From positions 1 through 64,000 of the forward strand of contig JBCDBW010000001.1 in the NCBI GenBank assembly GCA_039182965.1: 64,000 nucleotides of DNA. The letters run 5' to 3'. The DNA is from JBCDBW01 sp039182965 (GTDB lineage: Bacteria > Verrucomicrobiota > Verrucomicrobiia > Verrucomicrobiales > DEV007). The notes beneath the pieces are model-generated. The model was not told where the DNA came from, did not search any database, and was given only the letters and a program-made list of their open reading frames with translations. Each line of letters begins with the position of its first letter. Position 1 is the stretch's first letter. This document shows positions 52,850 to 61,961 of this stretch, piece after piece. The translations under genes and the position numbers were made by a program.

Positions 52850-54418
52850 ATGAAGATGAGAAGCAAGTATATCAGCGTCGCATTTGGATCGGCGTTATTT
52901 TTGAGTGGGTCGCTGTGGAGTGATGCTGCGGATTGGACAGAGTGGGGCGGGACGCCCGCGAAAAACATGGTGTCCGATGAGGTGGGGCTTCCGGTCGAGA
53001 TGTCCGCGGGTGATCGCATCAAGGACAGCGACGACATTGATGCGGCGACGGCAGAGAATTGCAAGTGGGTTGTAAAATTAGGATCTGAAGCTTACGGGAC
53101 CGCGACCATTCTGGATGGAAAGGTTATCGTGGGCACAAATAATGAGTCGCCGCGACTTGAGTCGGTAAAAGGGGATCGTGGGATTGTGATGTGTTTTGAC
53201 GAGGAGACCGGCGATCTTTTGTGGCAGCTTTCCACGCCAAAATTGGGTGCGGGGAAGGTGAGTGATTGGGAGTATCTGGGAATGTGCTCCTCGGCGTTGC
53301 AAGAGGGCAAGTATGCCTACGTGATTACGAATCGTGGCGAGGTGGTTTGCCTGGATCGCGAGGGGCTAGCGGATGGAAATGACGGGCCATTCGTTGATGA
53401 AGCAAAGTATAAGGGCGGCGGGCTGTCGGGGATTATTGACGGGACAGCCGAGGAAGTTCCCCTTGAAGATTTGGATGCGGATATTGTTTGGGGCTATGAC
53501 ATGGCGACGGAGTTGGGTGTGTTCCCCCACAATGTGACGAGCAGTTCTATTGTGGCTGCGGATGGTGTGCTTTATGTCTGCACTTCAAACGGCGTTGATT
53601 ATTCTCACAAAGAGATACCGGTACCCAATGCTCCGTGTTTGATCGCACTGGATCAGGAAACGGGCGAGCTCGTAGGGGAAGAGGGGTCTGGCATTGGCAA
53701 CAGCATTCTGCACTGCAATTGGTCGTCGCCGACCTTTGCCGAGGGCATGGTCTTTTTTGGTGCCGGAGACGGGTATCTCTACGCCTATGGGCCCAAGGCC
53801 GAACCGGGCACCGGAGAGTGGGAGGGGCTCGATGTCTTGCCCGAGATCTGGAAGATTGATGGCAATCCACCGGAGTATCGGGTCGATGAGAATGGTGAGC
53901 CCATCAAATATGCGACATACGATGGGCCAAGCGAGTTCATCTCGACGCCAGTTTATCATGACGGGAAGATCTACGCTGCGATCGGCCAAGATCCGGAGCA
54001 TGGAGAGGGTGTTGGAATGTTGGCCTGTGTTGAAGCGAAGACGGGTGAAACCATTTGGGAATACAAGGATATCAATCGGACGATCTCGACGCCATCGATT
54101 TGGAATGGCCTCTTGTGGATTGCGGACTATTCGGGGCAGATTCACTGCCTAGACGCCAACACCGGAGAAGTGCATTGGATTTACGATACCTTGAGTCACA
54201 TCTGGGGTTCAACGCTGGTGGCTGACGGCAAGGTGTACATAGGGAATGAGGATGCGGAGCTGATCATACTGAAGGCTGATAAAGGAGCGGAGGGGGAGGC
54301 CGAAGAACTCGGAGTGGTGCAGTTTCATTCGCCGGTTTTTTCAAGCGCGGTGGCAGCCAACGGCGTGCTCTATGTGCAAACGCAGAATCATCTGTATGCC
54401 TTCGAAACGAAGGATTGA
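52850..54418 (+). CDS. PQQ-like beta-propeller protein, Sec-exported
   Basis: A 522-residue protein with a Sec signal (about residues 1-24, ending SDA). The mature protein begins ADWTEWGGTPAKNM. Propeller repeats with DGKVIVGTNN, CFDEETGDLLWQ, VEAKTGETIWEYKD and LDANTGEVHWIYD cover most of the length. It shares fold type with the previous protein but is shorter and lacks its C-terminal domain. The function is unresolved. It lies 35 nt after the first propeller gene. Confidence 0.8.
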   Translation: MKMRSKYISVAFGSALFLSGSLWSDAADWTEWGGTPAKNMVSDEVGLPVEMSAGDRIKDSDDIDAATAENCKWVVKLGSEAYGTATILDGKVIVGTNNESPRLESVKGDRGIVMCFDEETGDLLWQLSTPKLGAGKVSDWEYLGMCSSALQEGKYAYVITNRGEVVCLDREGLADGNDGPFVDEAKYKGGGLSGIIDGTAEEVPLEDLDADIVWGYDMATELGVFPHNVTSSSIVAADGVLYVCTSNGVDYSHKEIPVPNAPCLIALDQETGELVGEEGSGIGNSILHCNWSSPTFAEGMVFFGAGDGYLYAYGPKAEPGTGEWEGLDVLPEIWKIDGNPPEYRVDENGEPIKYATYDGPSEFISTPVYHDGKIYAAIGQDPEHGEGVGMLACVEAKTGETIWEYKDINRTISTPSIWNGLLWIADYSGQIHCLDANTGEVHWIYDTLSHIWGSTLVADGKVYIGNEDAELIILKADKGAEGEAEELGVVQFHSPVFSSAVAANGVLYVQTQNHLYAFETKD

Positions 54419-54464
54419 TTAGGCAAGACATCTATTGGCAATTCGAACAGGGAATCGATTTTGT

Positions 54465-54698
54465 ATGCGTTCACCGATTGTCATCGGCATCTTTGTTTTT
54501 CTCGCGCTGGCGCATCAGGACTTTTGGTTATGGGATGATCCTTCCCTCGTGTTTGGCTTTATTCCGATCGCTCTTTTTTATCATGCCTCTTATTCCATTG
54601 CTGCGGCAATCTTCTGGGGGCTTGTGAGCAAGTTTGCGTGGCCGACCTATCTTGAAGCATGGGCTGACGAAGGGGAAGACGGCACATCCGCCGATTGA
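54465..54698 (+). CDS. DUF3311 small membrane subunit
   Basis: A 77-residue protein with two membrane segments (about 3-20 and 27-50) around QDFWLWDD and FGFIPIALFYHASYSI. It follows the DUF3311 pattern, whose genes nearly always precede a sodium:solute symporter, as here. It is probably an accessory subunit of that carrier. An upstream non-ATG start at 54435 is possible. Confidence 0.8.
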   Translation: MRSPIVIGIFVFLALAHQDFWLWDDPSLVFGFIPIALFYHASYSIAAAIFWGLVSKFAWPTYLEAWADEGEDGTSAD

Positions 54699-54719
54699 CA
54701 ACGATAGGCGCACCACATC

Positions 54720-56327
54720 ATGCCGGATTCCTCCCCCTCGACCACACCCGTCATTGTTCTCTGTATTTACCTGAGCTTGCTGCTTGGCTTAGCCATGATG
54801 AGCAAGCGGCTCTTTCGCGGGACAAGCAAGGATTACTTCGTCGCCAGTCACAGTATTGGACCGTTTTTGCTTTTGATGTCGGTTTTCGGCACGACGATGA
54901 CGGCCTTTGCCTTGGTGGGATCAACAGGGAAAGCCTTTCAGCGTGGGGTGGGGACCTATGGCTTGATGGCGTCTTCATCGGGATTGATACACGCCTTTTG
55001 CTTTTTCATGATTGGCATCAAACTTTGGGCGATTGGGAAGAAGTATGGCTATGTCACCCAGATTCAATTTTTTCGGAACCGCTTTGAATCCAATGGTTTG
55101 GGATACCTACTATTCCCGATCCTTGTGGGATTGGTGGTTCCCTATTTGTTAATCGGAGTCATTGGGTCTTATCGGGTGATGGGTCCTCTTACGAAGGGGA
55201 TGTTTCCGAATGTCTTTGCAGGGCACGAGGGCTCATTGCCTCCGTGGTTGATTGGCGCGGTGATTTGCGGGGTGGTTTTAACCTATATATTTGCGGGTGG
55301 ATCGCGGGCAGCGGCTTGGGCGAACACCTTTCAAACGCTAGTGTTTATGTGCATGGGGGTCTTGGCGTTTTATTTGATATCGCAAAAGTTCGGCGGGATG
55401 GCTGAAGCGATCAAGCAGGCCAACCCGGCGCACCTGGTGCGGACGCCGAGTGAGTTAGAAGTCACGAGCAAGGCGGGGACATTTACGAGAGAGGTGGGCA
55501 TCCCGCCCCTAATGTTTTTGAGTTATATGTTTATCCCTCTGAGCGTGGGGATGTTTCCACATTTGTTTCAACATTGGCTGACGGCGAAGAGTGCGAAGAC
55601 TTTCAAACTGACCGTCGTGGCGCATCCGATCTGTATTTTGATTGTTTGGGTTCCTTGTGTCTTAATGGGATTGTGGGCCACGGGGGTGTTTGCGCCGAGT
55701 CCAAGCAATGTCTGGCCTGCGCCAGCCATAGCGATCATGAAGGGGCTACCCGATGCGAGCGTGGGGGCGATCTTGAGCCTGAGCCTGAGATTTTTGATCG
55801 AAAATCCGATTATTGTGGGTTTGGTGACGGCTGGCATTCTAGCGGCGATCATGTCGTCTCTTGATTCGCAGTTCCTTTGTTTGGGCACGATTTTTACGAA
55901 TGACATTGTATTGCACTCGGCAGGCAAGGACCGATTTTCGGATGGGCAGATTGTGGCGATGGCCCGCGGGTTTGTGGTGGCCATCGTCTTGCTCACTTAT
56001 GTCTTATCCCTGTTGCTGCAGGGTGCGCAAAACGTCTTTGATTTAGCAGTGTGGAGCTTTTCTGGTTTTGCGGCTCTGACACCATTGGTTTTTGCGGCAT
56101 TGTATTGGCGTCGGGCGACAAAAGCAGGGGCCTATGCCTGTGTGATCGCCGTGGTGGCGACTTGGATCACCTACTTTGCGATGTCCGGCTTCGGCGGAGA
56201 ATTTACGGTAATGAACGGAGTCATGCCGGTGGCGCTTTGTTTTGGGGCAGGTGCTGCGGCGATGATCATTGTTTCTCTTGTGACTCAGCTGCCTTCAAAG
56301 GAAACCGTGGACAAATTTTTTGCGTAG
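54720..56327 (+). CDS. Sodium:solute symporter family protein
   Basis: A 535-residue carrier with about 13 membrane segments. Typical segments are SKRLFRGTSKDYFVASHSIGP near the start, MTAFALVGSTGKAF (sodium-site region), and LTYIFAGGSRAAAWANTFQ. Later LAAIMSSLDSQFLCLGTIFTNDI is highly characteristic of the family. Close relatives carry pantothenate, proline, small monocarboxylates or sugars. The paired DUF3311 protein and downstream acid/aldehyde enzymes favour a small organic acid, as inference only. Confidence 0.92.
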   Translation: MPDSSPSTTPVIVLCIYLSLLLGLAMMSKRLFRGTSKDYFVASHSIGPFLLLMSVFGTTMTAFALVGSTGKAFQRGVGTYGLMASSSGLIHAFCFFMIGIKLWAIGKKYGYVTQIQFFRNRFESNGLGYLLFPILVGLVVPYLLIGVIGSYRVMGPLTKGMFPNVFAGHEGSLPPWLIGAVICGVVLTYIFAGGSRAAAWANTFQTLVFMCMGVLAFYLISQKFGGMAEAIKQANPAHLVRTPSELEVTSKAGTFTREVGIPPLMFLSYMFIPLSVGMFPHLFQHWLTAKSAKTFKLTVVAHPICILIVWVPCVLMGLWATGVFAPSPSNVWPAPAIAIMKGLPDASVGAILSLSLRFLIENPIIVGLVTAGILAAIMSSLDSQFLCLGTIFTNDIVLHSAGKDRFSDGQIVAMARGFVVAIVLLTYVLSLLLQGAQNVFDLAVWSFSGFAALTPLVFAALYWRRATKAGAYACVIAVVATWITYFAMSGFGGEFTVMNGVMPVALCFGAGAAAMIIVSLVTQLPSKETVDKFFA

Positions 56328-56342
56328 AGTGGATCAGTGAAA

Positions 56343-56357
56343 GGATGCAGAGCATCC
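56343..56357 (+). other. Hairpin between symporter and LuxE-like gene
   Basis: A perfect six-base stem (ggatgc/gcatcc, three-base loop) lies 36 nt before the next start codon. It is followed by a strong ribosome site AGGAGG at 56379-56384, nine bases before ATG 56394. There is no T tract. It may protect an mRNA end or separate expression levels. Confidence 0.45.
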
Positions 56358-56393
56358 GCCTTGTTTAACTGTGTGACTAGGAGGTAAAGAGAG

Positions 56394-57479
56394 ATGGAAG
56401 TTATCGAAGAAAAACCAAAAGTGGGCACCGCCGCCGATGCCTTGGATGAGCGGGTAAGGGAAATGATGGATTGGCATTTCTCGCCCGAGACGGGGTGTCC
56501 GTTCTGGCTGGATTGGGCGAAGATGGCCGGATGGGATCCACGGGAAGCGGTCCAGAAGTACGAGGACATCGTGAAATTTCCTCATTTTCAGGACGAATGG
56601 CTAAGGGACGAGAAGAACGAGCGATTCGTACCGATGGGATTCGGCAGTCGGCCTTTCAATGTGTTCGAGACCGGTGGCACGACCGGTCTTCCGAAACAGC
56701 GGATTGGCTGGGACGATTACAAGTTTGATTACGAAATGTTCGGCGACCAATTGAGCACGGAACACTTTCCGCGCGGAGGTAATTGGATCATGGTGGGGCC
56801 GACCGGTCCGCGGCGCTTGCGATTAGCAGTCGAGCATCTGGCGAACTACCTGGGTGGATCTTGTTACTTTGTGGATTTGGATCCCCGGTGGGTGAAGAAA
56901 TTGATCAAGCGCAAGCAAATGGATGAGGTGGAACGCTACCAGAAGCATGTTGCGGATCAGGCGGTCGAGATCATCAAGCATCGTGATATATCGTGTATGT
57001 TCACCACGCCACGCCTTTTGGAGTCGCTTGCAGAGCGCATCTCGATTCCTGGACAGGGCATCAAGGGGGTGTTTTGTGGAGGGACTTCGATGTTACCGGA
57101 GTATGTGCGATTTTTGATGGAGGAGGTGCTTGAGGGCGAGACGCAGTTTGTGCCGACATATGGAAATACTCTTATGGGGCTAGCTTGCAGTATCCCCGAG
57201 GAATTGCGCGATGATGGGTACAGCATTACGTATTATGCCCCACAGCCCCGAGCGGTGCTAAGGGTCGTGGACGCTGACCAAACTGAGGTCACGAAGGAAT
57301 ATGGGGAGTATGGACGGGTGGAGCTGACCACATTAACGAAAGAGTTTTTCATGCCCCGGTTTTTGGAGCGGGATGAGGCGATCCGGAGAAAGCCGCACTC
57401 CAAGTTCGACTGGGACGGGGTTGGAGACGTGCGTCCATTCGGAGCAATGGAGAAGAAGGTTATAGAAGGTGTTTATTAA
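56394..57479 (+). CDS. LuxE/PaaK-like adenylate-forming enzyme, short form
   Basis: A 361-residue protein. The ATP-binding P-loop is ETGGTTGLPKQR (about 92-103). TYGNTLMGLACS (near 258) corresponds to the acyl-adenylate motif, and DWDGVGDVRPFG (near 340) to the hinge aspartate region. The C-terminal swinging domain of normal CoA ligases (PaaK about 430 residues) is missing, as in LuxE, which activates a fatty acid and passes it to itself or to LuxC. It likely activates a carboxylate as an acyl-AMP. An AGGAGG site precedes the start. The aldehyde dehydrogenase gene follows 21 nt downstream. Confidence 0.65.
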   Translation: MEVIEEKPKVGTAADALDERVREMMDWHFSPETGCPFWLDWAKMAGWDPREAVQKYEDIVKFPHFQDEWLRDEKNERFVPMGFGSRPFNVFETGGTTGLPKQRIGWDDYKFDYEMFGDQLSTEHFPRGGNWIMVGPTGPRRLRLAVEHLANYLGGSCYFVDLDPRWVKKLIKRKQMDEVERYQKHVADQAVEIIKHRDISCMFTTPRLLESLAERISIPGQGIKGVFCGGTSMLPEYVRFLMEEVLEGETQFVPTYGNTLMGLACSIPEELRDDGYSITYYAPQPRAVLRVVDADQTEVTKEYGEYGRVELTTLTKEFFMPRFLERDEAIRRKPHSKFDWDGVGDVRPFGAMEKKVIEGVY

Positions 57480-57500
57480 AACAGAAAGGTATTTAGAAAG

Positions 57501-58946
57501 ATGAATGTTCCGACCATTCCAGTTCTGAGAAAAGGCGAGGCTTATGAAAGCCTTGATTTGAATGAGGTAACGTCGGTCTCGGGCGATCAGCTTGCCTGCC
57601 GGGTGGGGTTCGCGTGTGGCGGTATGGTTAAGCGAGATCTGCTCGCGATCAGCGAAGCTCGGGAGGTCTTGAAGGATTACTCAGCAGCGGAGTTGGTCAA
57701 TATTACCCAGCGGGCCGGGGAGCTGTATCTCAAGGGGACGCTGCCTGTGGGGATGGAAGAGATTCCTCAGGGACCGGAGGACTATGTGCAATCGCTTGCG
57801 ATGACGAGTGGTCTGCCGCACACGTTGATTCGTGCAGGGATGACCCGATTGCATTCGGTTTTTGAACAAATTGAGACGATTATTCGCGGTCTGACACGAG
57901 GTTTGGATTTGGATATCTTTGACAAGGGGTACGGTGTGCAGAATGGGGCGCCGGTGAGCTTTTCGGCAACGACCGATTCTCTCGGTGTTATTCTTCCCAG
58001 TAACTCGATCGCTGTTAATGCGTTATGGATCCCTTCGATTGCGATGAAGATTCCGGTGGTGCTGAAGCCGGGACGCGAGGAACCGTGGACGCCGTGGCGT
58101 TTGATTCAGGCGTTTATCCAGGCTGGTGCGCCTAAAGAAGCGTTCAGTTTTTATCCGACGACGCACGATGGTTCGGCGGGGATCATTCGTCGGGCAGGGC
58201 GCGTGATGTTGTTTGGGGATGACAACACCGTGAAGCAGTACGAGCACGATCCCAGGGTGGAAGTCCATGGGACGGGTTATTCAAAGATTATCATTGGGGA
58301 AGATGCCATTGACGATTGGGAGCAGTATGTTGATTTGATTGTGGAATCAATCTCGTCGAACAGCGGTCGGAGTTGCATCAACGCATCGACGATTGTCGTT
58401 CCCCGGCATGCTGATGAACTAGCGGATGCTGTTGCGCAGCGTTTGGCGGAAATCCGACCATTGGCTGCTGATGATCCTGATGCGCGGTTGTCGGGCTTTG
58501 CAAATCCGATGTTTGCAGAGTGGATCAACGATGCAGTGGAGGGCGGATTGGAGAGTGGTGATGGGGATGGTGTCGACGTCACGGTCAAGTATCGCGAGGG
58601 GGATCGTCTGCAAACACGTGATGGCATGAACTACCTACAGCCGACGCTTGTGCGGTGTGGATCTTTTGACAGTGATTTGGCGATACGCGAGTTCTTGTTC
58701 CCATTTGCAAGTGTCATCGAAGCCCCTCAGTCTGAGATGCTCGAAGCGATTGGACCATCGTTGGTGGTAACGGCGATTACGGAGGACGAGAAGTGGATTG
58801 AACAATTATTTGGTGCGTCTGATATCAATCGGCTAAATGTGGGAGCAGTGCCAACGAGCAAGTTGGCGTGGGATCAGCCCCATGAGGGGAATCTTTTTGA
58901 GTTCATGTATACCCGCCGATCTTTTCAATTCGCCGCGAATGCCTGA
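57501..58946 (+). CDS. Aldehyde dehydrogenase-fold enzyme, possible acyl reductase
   Basis: A 481-residue protein of the aldehyde dehydrogenase superfamily. The catalytic cysteine is Cys292 in SSNSGRSCINASTIVV. GVILPSNSIAVNALW and IPVVLKPGREEPWTPWRL form the cofactor region, and REFLFPFASVIEAPQSEM near 400 follows the family pattern. It could oxidise an aldehyde to an acid or, with the LuxE-like partner, reduce an activated acid to an aldehyde as LuxC does. It overlaps the alcohol dehydrogenase gene by 8 nt. Confidence 0.8.
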   Translation: MNVPTIPVLRKGEAYESLDLNEVTSVSGDQLACRVGFACGGMVKRDLLAISEAREVLKDYSAAELVNITQRAGELYLKGTLPVGMEEIPQGPEDYVQSLAMTSGLPHTLIRAGMTRLHSVFEQIETIIRGLTRGLDLDIFDKGYGVQNGAPVSFSATTDSLGVILPSNSIAVNALWIPSIAMKIPVVLKPGREEPWTPWRLIQAFIQAGAPKEAFSFYPTTHDGSAGIIRRAGRVMLFGDDNTVKQYEHDPRVEVHGTGYSKIIIGEDAIDDWEQYVDLIVESISSNSGRSCINASTIVVPRHADELADAVAQRLAEIRPLAADDPDARLSGFANPMFAEWINDAVEGGLESGDGDGVDVTVKYREGDRLQTRDGMNYLQPTLVRCGSFDSDLAIREFLFPFASVIEAPQSEMLEAIGPSLVVTAITEDEKWIEQLFGASDINRLNVGAVPTSKLAWDQPHEGNLFEFMYTRRSFQFAANA

Positions 58947-60120
58947 GACGATCGAGCTTGAGGAACTGACAAGGGGCCTCGGGGTATCCGAGGAGGTGGC
59001 AACGTTTGCGCACGCGGCAGCGCGCGAGGTCATTTTCGGAAAGGGCGAGCTGGATGTGGTGGGTGAGAAGATGCGTGCTCATGCGGACAGGCGCGTTTTG
59101 TTAGTGACCGACCCAGGGATCGTCGAGGCGGGACATGCCACTCGTGCGCGCAGCGCCCTAGAAGATGCGGGTCTTGAGGTGGTGGTATTTGATCAAGTTC
59201 ATGAGAACCCGACGACCGGAGATGTGGACCGCTGTCTAGCGGTTTTGGACGGAGAGGCGATTGATGGGATCGTGGGGTTGGGAGGTGGCAGCAGTATGGA
59301 CACTGCGAAGGGTGCCAATTTCATCTACACGAACGGCGGGGAGATGAAAGACTACTGGGGGGTTGGGAAAGCGCTCAAGCCGATGTTACCGATGGTGGCC
59401 ATTCCCACCACGGCGGGGACTGGGAGTGAATGCCAATCGTTTGCTTTGATTGCGGATCGAAAGACCCATCAGAAGATGGCCTGTGGGGATAAGAAGGTGT
59501 CGGCCGCGGTGGCGATTCTTGATCCGGAGCTCACGCTAACGCAGCCGGCTTCGGTCACGGCGCACACGGGCATCGATGCAATAGCTCATGCAGTGGAAAC
59601 TTTGGTTTCGAAAAAACGAAACGCGATATCGATCGAGTATTCCAAAGTGGCGTTTGCTTTGTTGAATGAGGGATTTGAAGCCGTGATCGCGGATCCGACG
59701 AATTTGGAAGCGCGAGCGCGGGTTTTGGCTGGTGCCGCTTACGCGGGGACAGCTATTGAGAACAGCATGCTAGGGGCTGCCCATTCGGCGGCGAATCCGT
59801 TGACGGCGCACTATGGTGTGATTCACGGGGATGCCGTTGGCGTTATGCTGCCGCACGTTATTCGGTTGAACTCGCAGAATGGTGAGGTGGGCGATTTGTA
59901 TTTGGAGCTTGGGGAACCGCGACTGGATGAGCGCATTGAGGTCTTGCTGGAACGTTCAGGAACGATGCGAGACCTGCGCGAGACGGGCTTCGAAGCCGAC
60001 AAGATTTCCGTGCTAGCGGCTGAAGCATCCGGACAATGGACGGCCCAATTCAATCCGGTGGAACTTACGGTCGACGATTTTGAGGGACTCTACCGAGAAG
60101 CCTCGGGTGTTACACTTTGA
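58939..60120 (+). CDS. Iron-containing alcohol dehydrogenase
   Basis: A 393-residue group III alcohol dehydrogenase. The NAD-binding part has VGLGGGSSMDTAKGANFI (about 112-129) and IPTTAGTGSECQSFALI. Metal-binding histidines lie in DAIAHAVETLVS (about 216) and HYGVIHGDAVGVMLPH (about 292-307). It would interconvert the aldehyde made by the preceding enzyme with its alcohol. ATG 58939 lies in the previous gene's end. Confidence 0.92.
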   Translation: MPETIELEELTRGLGVSEEVATFAHAAAREVIFGKGELDVVGEKMRAHADRRVLLVTDPGIVEAGHATRARSALEDAGLEVVVFDQVHENPTTGDVDRCLAVLDGEAIDGIVGLGGGSSMDTAKGANFIYTNGGEMKDYWGVGKALKPMLPMVAIPTTAGTGSECQSFALIADRKTHQKMACGDKKVSAAVAILDPELTLTQPASVTAHTGIDAIAHAVETLVSKKRNAISIEYSKVAFALLNEGFEAVIADPTNLEARARVLAGAAYAGTAIENSMLGAAHSAANPLTAHYGVIHGDAVGVMLPHVIRLNSQNGEVGDLYLELGEPRLDERIEVLLERSGTMRDLRETGFEADKISVLAAEASGQWTAQFNPVELTVDDFEGLYREASGVTL

Positions 60121-60121
60121 T

Positions 60122-60664
60122 TTAGACGAGAAAAGGAGTGGAATCTGAGGGCACGGGCTCGAAGTCAGCGGGCACGCCGGGGAAGTTGTCTTGGACAAAG
60201 CGATCCCACACGTCGCGGGTTTGCTTTGAGACGAGTTGGTTCATTTCTTCGATGCAAGCACCGCAGACGAGATTGATGTCGAGGAGGTTTTCGCCATGGC
60301 AGGCACCGACGAGCGCGTATTCGGCATTTTCGATTTCATTTTTTGGCTGGCCACAGAGGGCGCATTGCTCACCACTGATCACGTCGTGGCGCAGGCGTTC
60401 ACGCTGATATTGGTAGAGGGCGACTTTTGTTTTGTCGGAGGATTCTTCGTAGATATTGAGAAAGCATGGACCACAGAGGGCATATTCGAAAAGAACCTCT
60501 CCGGCGCGATGCACTTTCGAGACGCGATAACCTTCTTCGAAATCGGCCAAGGATTCCCCGCAACGAGTGCACGACTTGAAGGGTCGTTCTTCGTATTCAG
60601 AATAAAGCTCCGGGGGGATGGGGCCGATCGGTTCCAATTCCTCAGGGAGATCCCGATCTTCCAT
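60122..60664 (-). CDS. CxxC-rich putative zinc-binding protein
   Basis: A 180-residue, acidic, cytosolic protein with four CxxC pairs: CTRC (about 32), CGPC (about 64), CALC (about 101) and CGAC (about 133). These could form two zinc ribbons. The linker YQYQRERLRHDVISG looks helical. I do not recognise a named family or function. It is convergent with the alcohol dehydrogenase gene, one base apart. Confidence 0.65.
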   Translation of the reverse strand: MEDRDLPEELEPIGPIPPELYSEYEERPFKSCTRCGESLADFEEGYRVSKVHRAGEVLFEYALCGPCFLNIYEESSDKTKVALYQYQRERLRHDVISGEQCALCGQPKNEIENAEYALVGACHGENLLDINLVCGACIEEMNQLVSKQTRDVWDRFVQDNFPGVPADFEPVPSDSTPFLV

Positions 60665-60756
60665 GAGGCAAGCCTAGCATAAAGAAGAGCGGACGGGAAG
60701 GAATTCTAGATCCTGGACTTTAGCTATTTGATAAGCTCCATCCGCATCCTGCTCGT

Positions 60757-61698
60757 TCAACGGCGGGATCGAGAGCGGCGAAGAACGGAGGAGAAAATTG
60801 CGAGAATGAACAGGATCGAAGCGGAGGGTTCCGGAAGGGCGACAACGCCGTCCGCTGCCAAGGACAGAATCCCGACATCGCTCAGTAAATAGGGGCCGCT
60901 GCCTACTTGTAAATCGAGTGGGCTCACAACTGTTGAAAGTGTGCCACCCGAAACGGTCAGGGGCGTCGTGATGATATTGTTGCCTTGTAAATCGAATGTG
61001 AGGGTTGCCGGTGAGGGCGATGAGTTTTCCGGCGTCGTGATGATATTGTTGCCTTGTAAATCGAATGGGTGCACACCTACTAAAACGCTGCCACCCGAAA
61101 CGGTCAGGGGCGTCGTGATGATACTGTTGTAGAGACCCCCAACTGTGTCGTAATCAGTGCCAAAACTGACGACAGCACCATACGAATAACCACCGGAATA
61201 CGGATTATAGAAGCTTAGTTCAAAACCATCGTATTCAAAAGAGCGGAGGGATTGGAGGGCGGAACCGATGGGGCGAGGGGTATCCGCCTTCGGGATCAGG
61301 AAGATCTCGGTGCTAGCAAAGCGCTGGCCGTCAAGACTAACTCTGTAGGGGGCGTATCCGGTGAGGAGGAGGGAGCCGTCGTTGTAGTGGGTGATGTCAC
61401 CGTGACCGCCGGAAAAGCCGAAATCGACCGCTGGGATTTCAAATTCGAAGTCCGTGATGGCATCGGCGTAGAAGATGCCATTGGAAATGGGGGTGCCCGT
61501 GGTGCTTTGGTTGATGACAAAAGTGTGATTGACGTCCTGCCCGATTTCGAGGCTGGAGGGCATGCCGGAATTGAGATAATCGAGCTGTTTGTTGACGTGG
61601 GCGGTGATCGCTCCAGCGCCTGCGTGGGAGGCGAGGAAGACGCCAAGGCACCAAGCGGCGAGGGAAGTAGTCTGAACAGGCGATCGCATTGAGGTCAT
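60757..61698 (-). CDS. PEP-CTERM sorting-signal protein with internal repeats
   Basis: A 313-residue secreted protein. A signal peptide (about 1-28) starts it, and the C-terminus ALPEPSASILFILAIFSSVLRRSRSRR is a PEP-CTERM signal: PEP motif, hydrophobic helix, then basic tail. The exosortase system cleaves this, linking such proteins to exopolysaccharide or the cell surface. The middle (about 190-270) repeats FDLQGNNIITTP and IITTPLTVSGG. No exosortase gene is in the window. The start could be 61698 or 61689. Confidence 0.8.
   Translation of the reverse strand: MTSMRSPVQTTSLAAWCLGVFLASHAGAGAITAHVNKQLDYLNSGMPSSLEIGQDVNHTFVINQSTTGTPISNGIFYADAITDFEFEIPAVDFGFSGGHGDITHYNDGSLLLTGYAPYRVSLDGQRFASTEIFLIPKADTPRPIGSALQSLRSFEYDGFELSFYNPYSGGYSYGAVVSFGTDYDTVGGLYNSIITTPLTVSGGSVLVGVHPFDLQGNNIITTPENSSPSPATLTFDLQGNNIITTPLTVSGGTLSTVVSPLDLQVGSGPYLLSDVGILSLAADGVVALPEPSASILFILAIFSSVLRRSRSRR
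60907..61129 (+). repeat. In-frame internal repeats in PEP-CTERM gene
   Basis: A 37-bp segment at 60962-60998 is identical to 61031-61067. A 40-bp segment at 60943-60982 recurs at 61090-61129 with one difference. Shifts of 69 and 147 bp are multiples of three, so the repeats are in frame. Confidence 0.75.
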
Positions 61699-61883
61699 TC
61701 GGCTGGTATCAAGGCGGGCCGACGGAGGGTCTTGAACGGAACCGTCGCCCACGGAGGCGTTAGGATCTCAGGATCAGATAATCAATGAAATGTGTCAAGG
61801 CCTTTCACTTTGGTTAGGAACTGACGTGTGGGTGAGATCTAGCAATTCAGATGGAAGCGATGGAGCTATTCCTTGAAACGAAA

Positions 61884-61912
61884 TTGACACCTTCACGGCC
61901 CTGTGGTGATAG
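61884..61912 (+). promoter_or_regulatory. Possible promoter for SHD1/peptidase gene
   Basis: A perfect -35 TTGACA (61884-61889) lies 17 bp from TGATAG (61907-61912), a poor -10. If used, transcription starts after 61912, which supports a translation start at 61962 rather than 61851. Confidence 0.3.
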
Positions 61913-61961
61913 AAGAAAGGGGATGGGAAGACGGGATCCCTCGAGTGTGCTTGAATGGACT

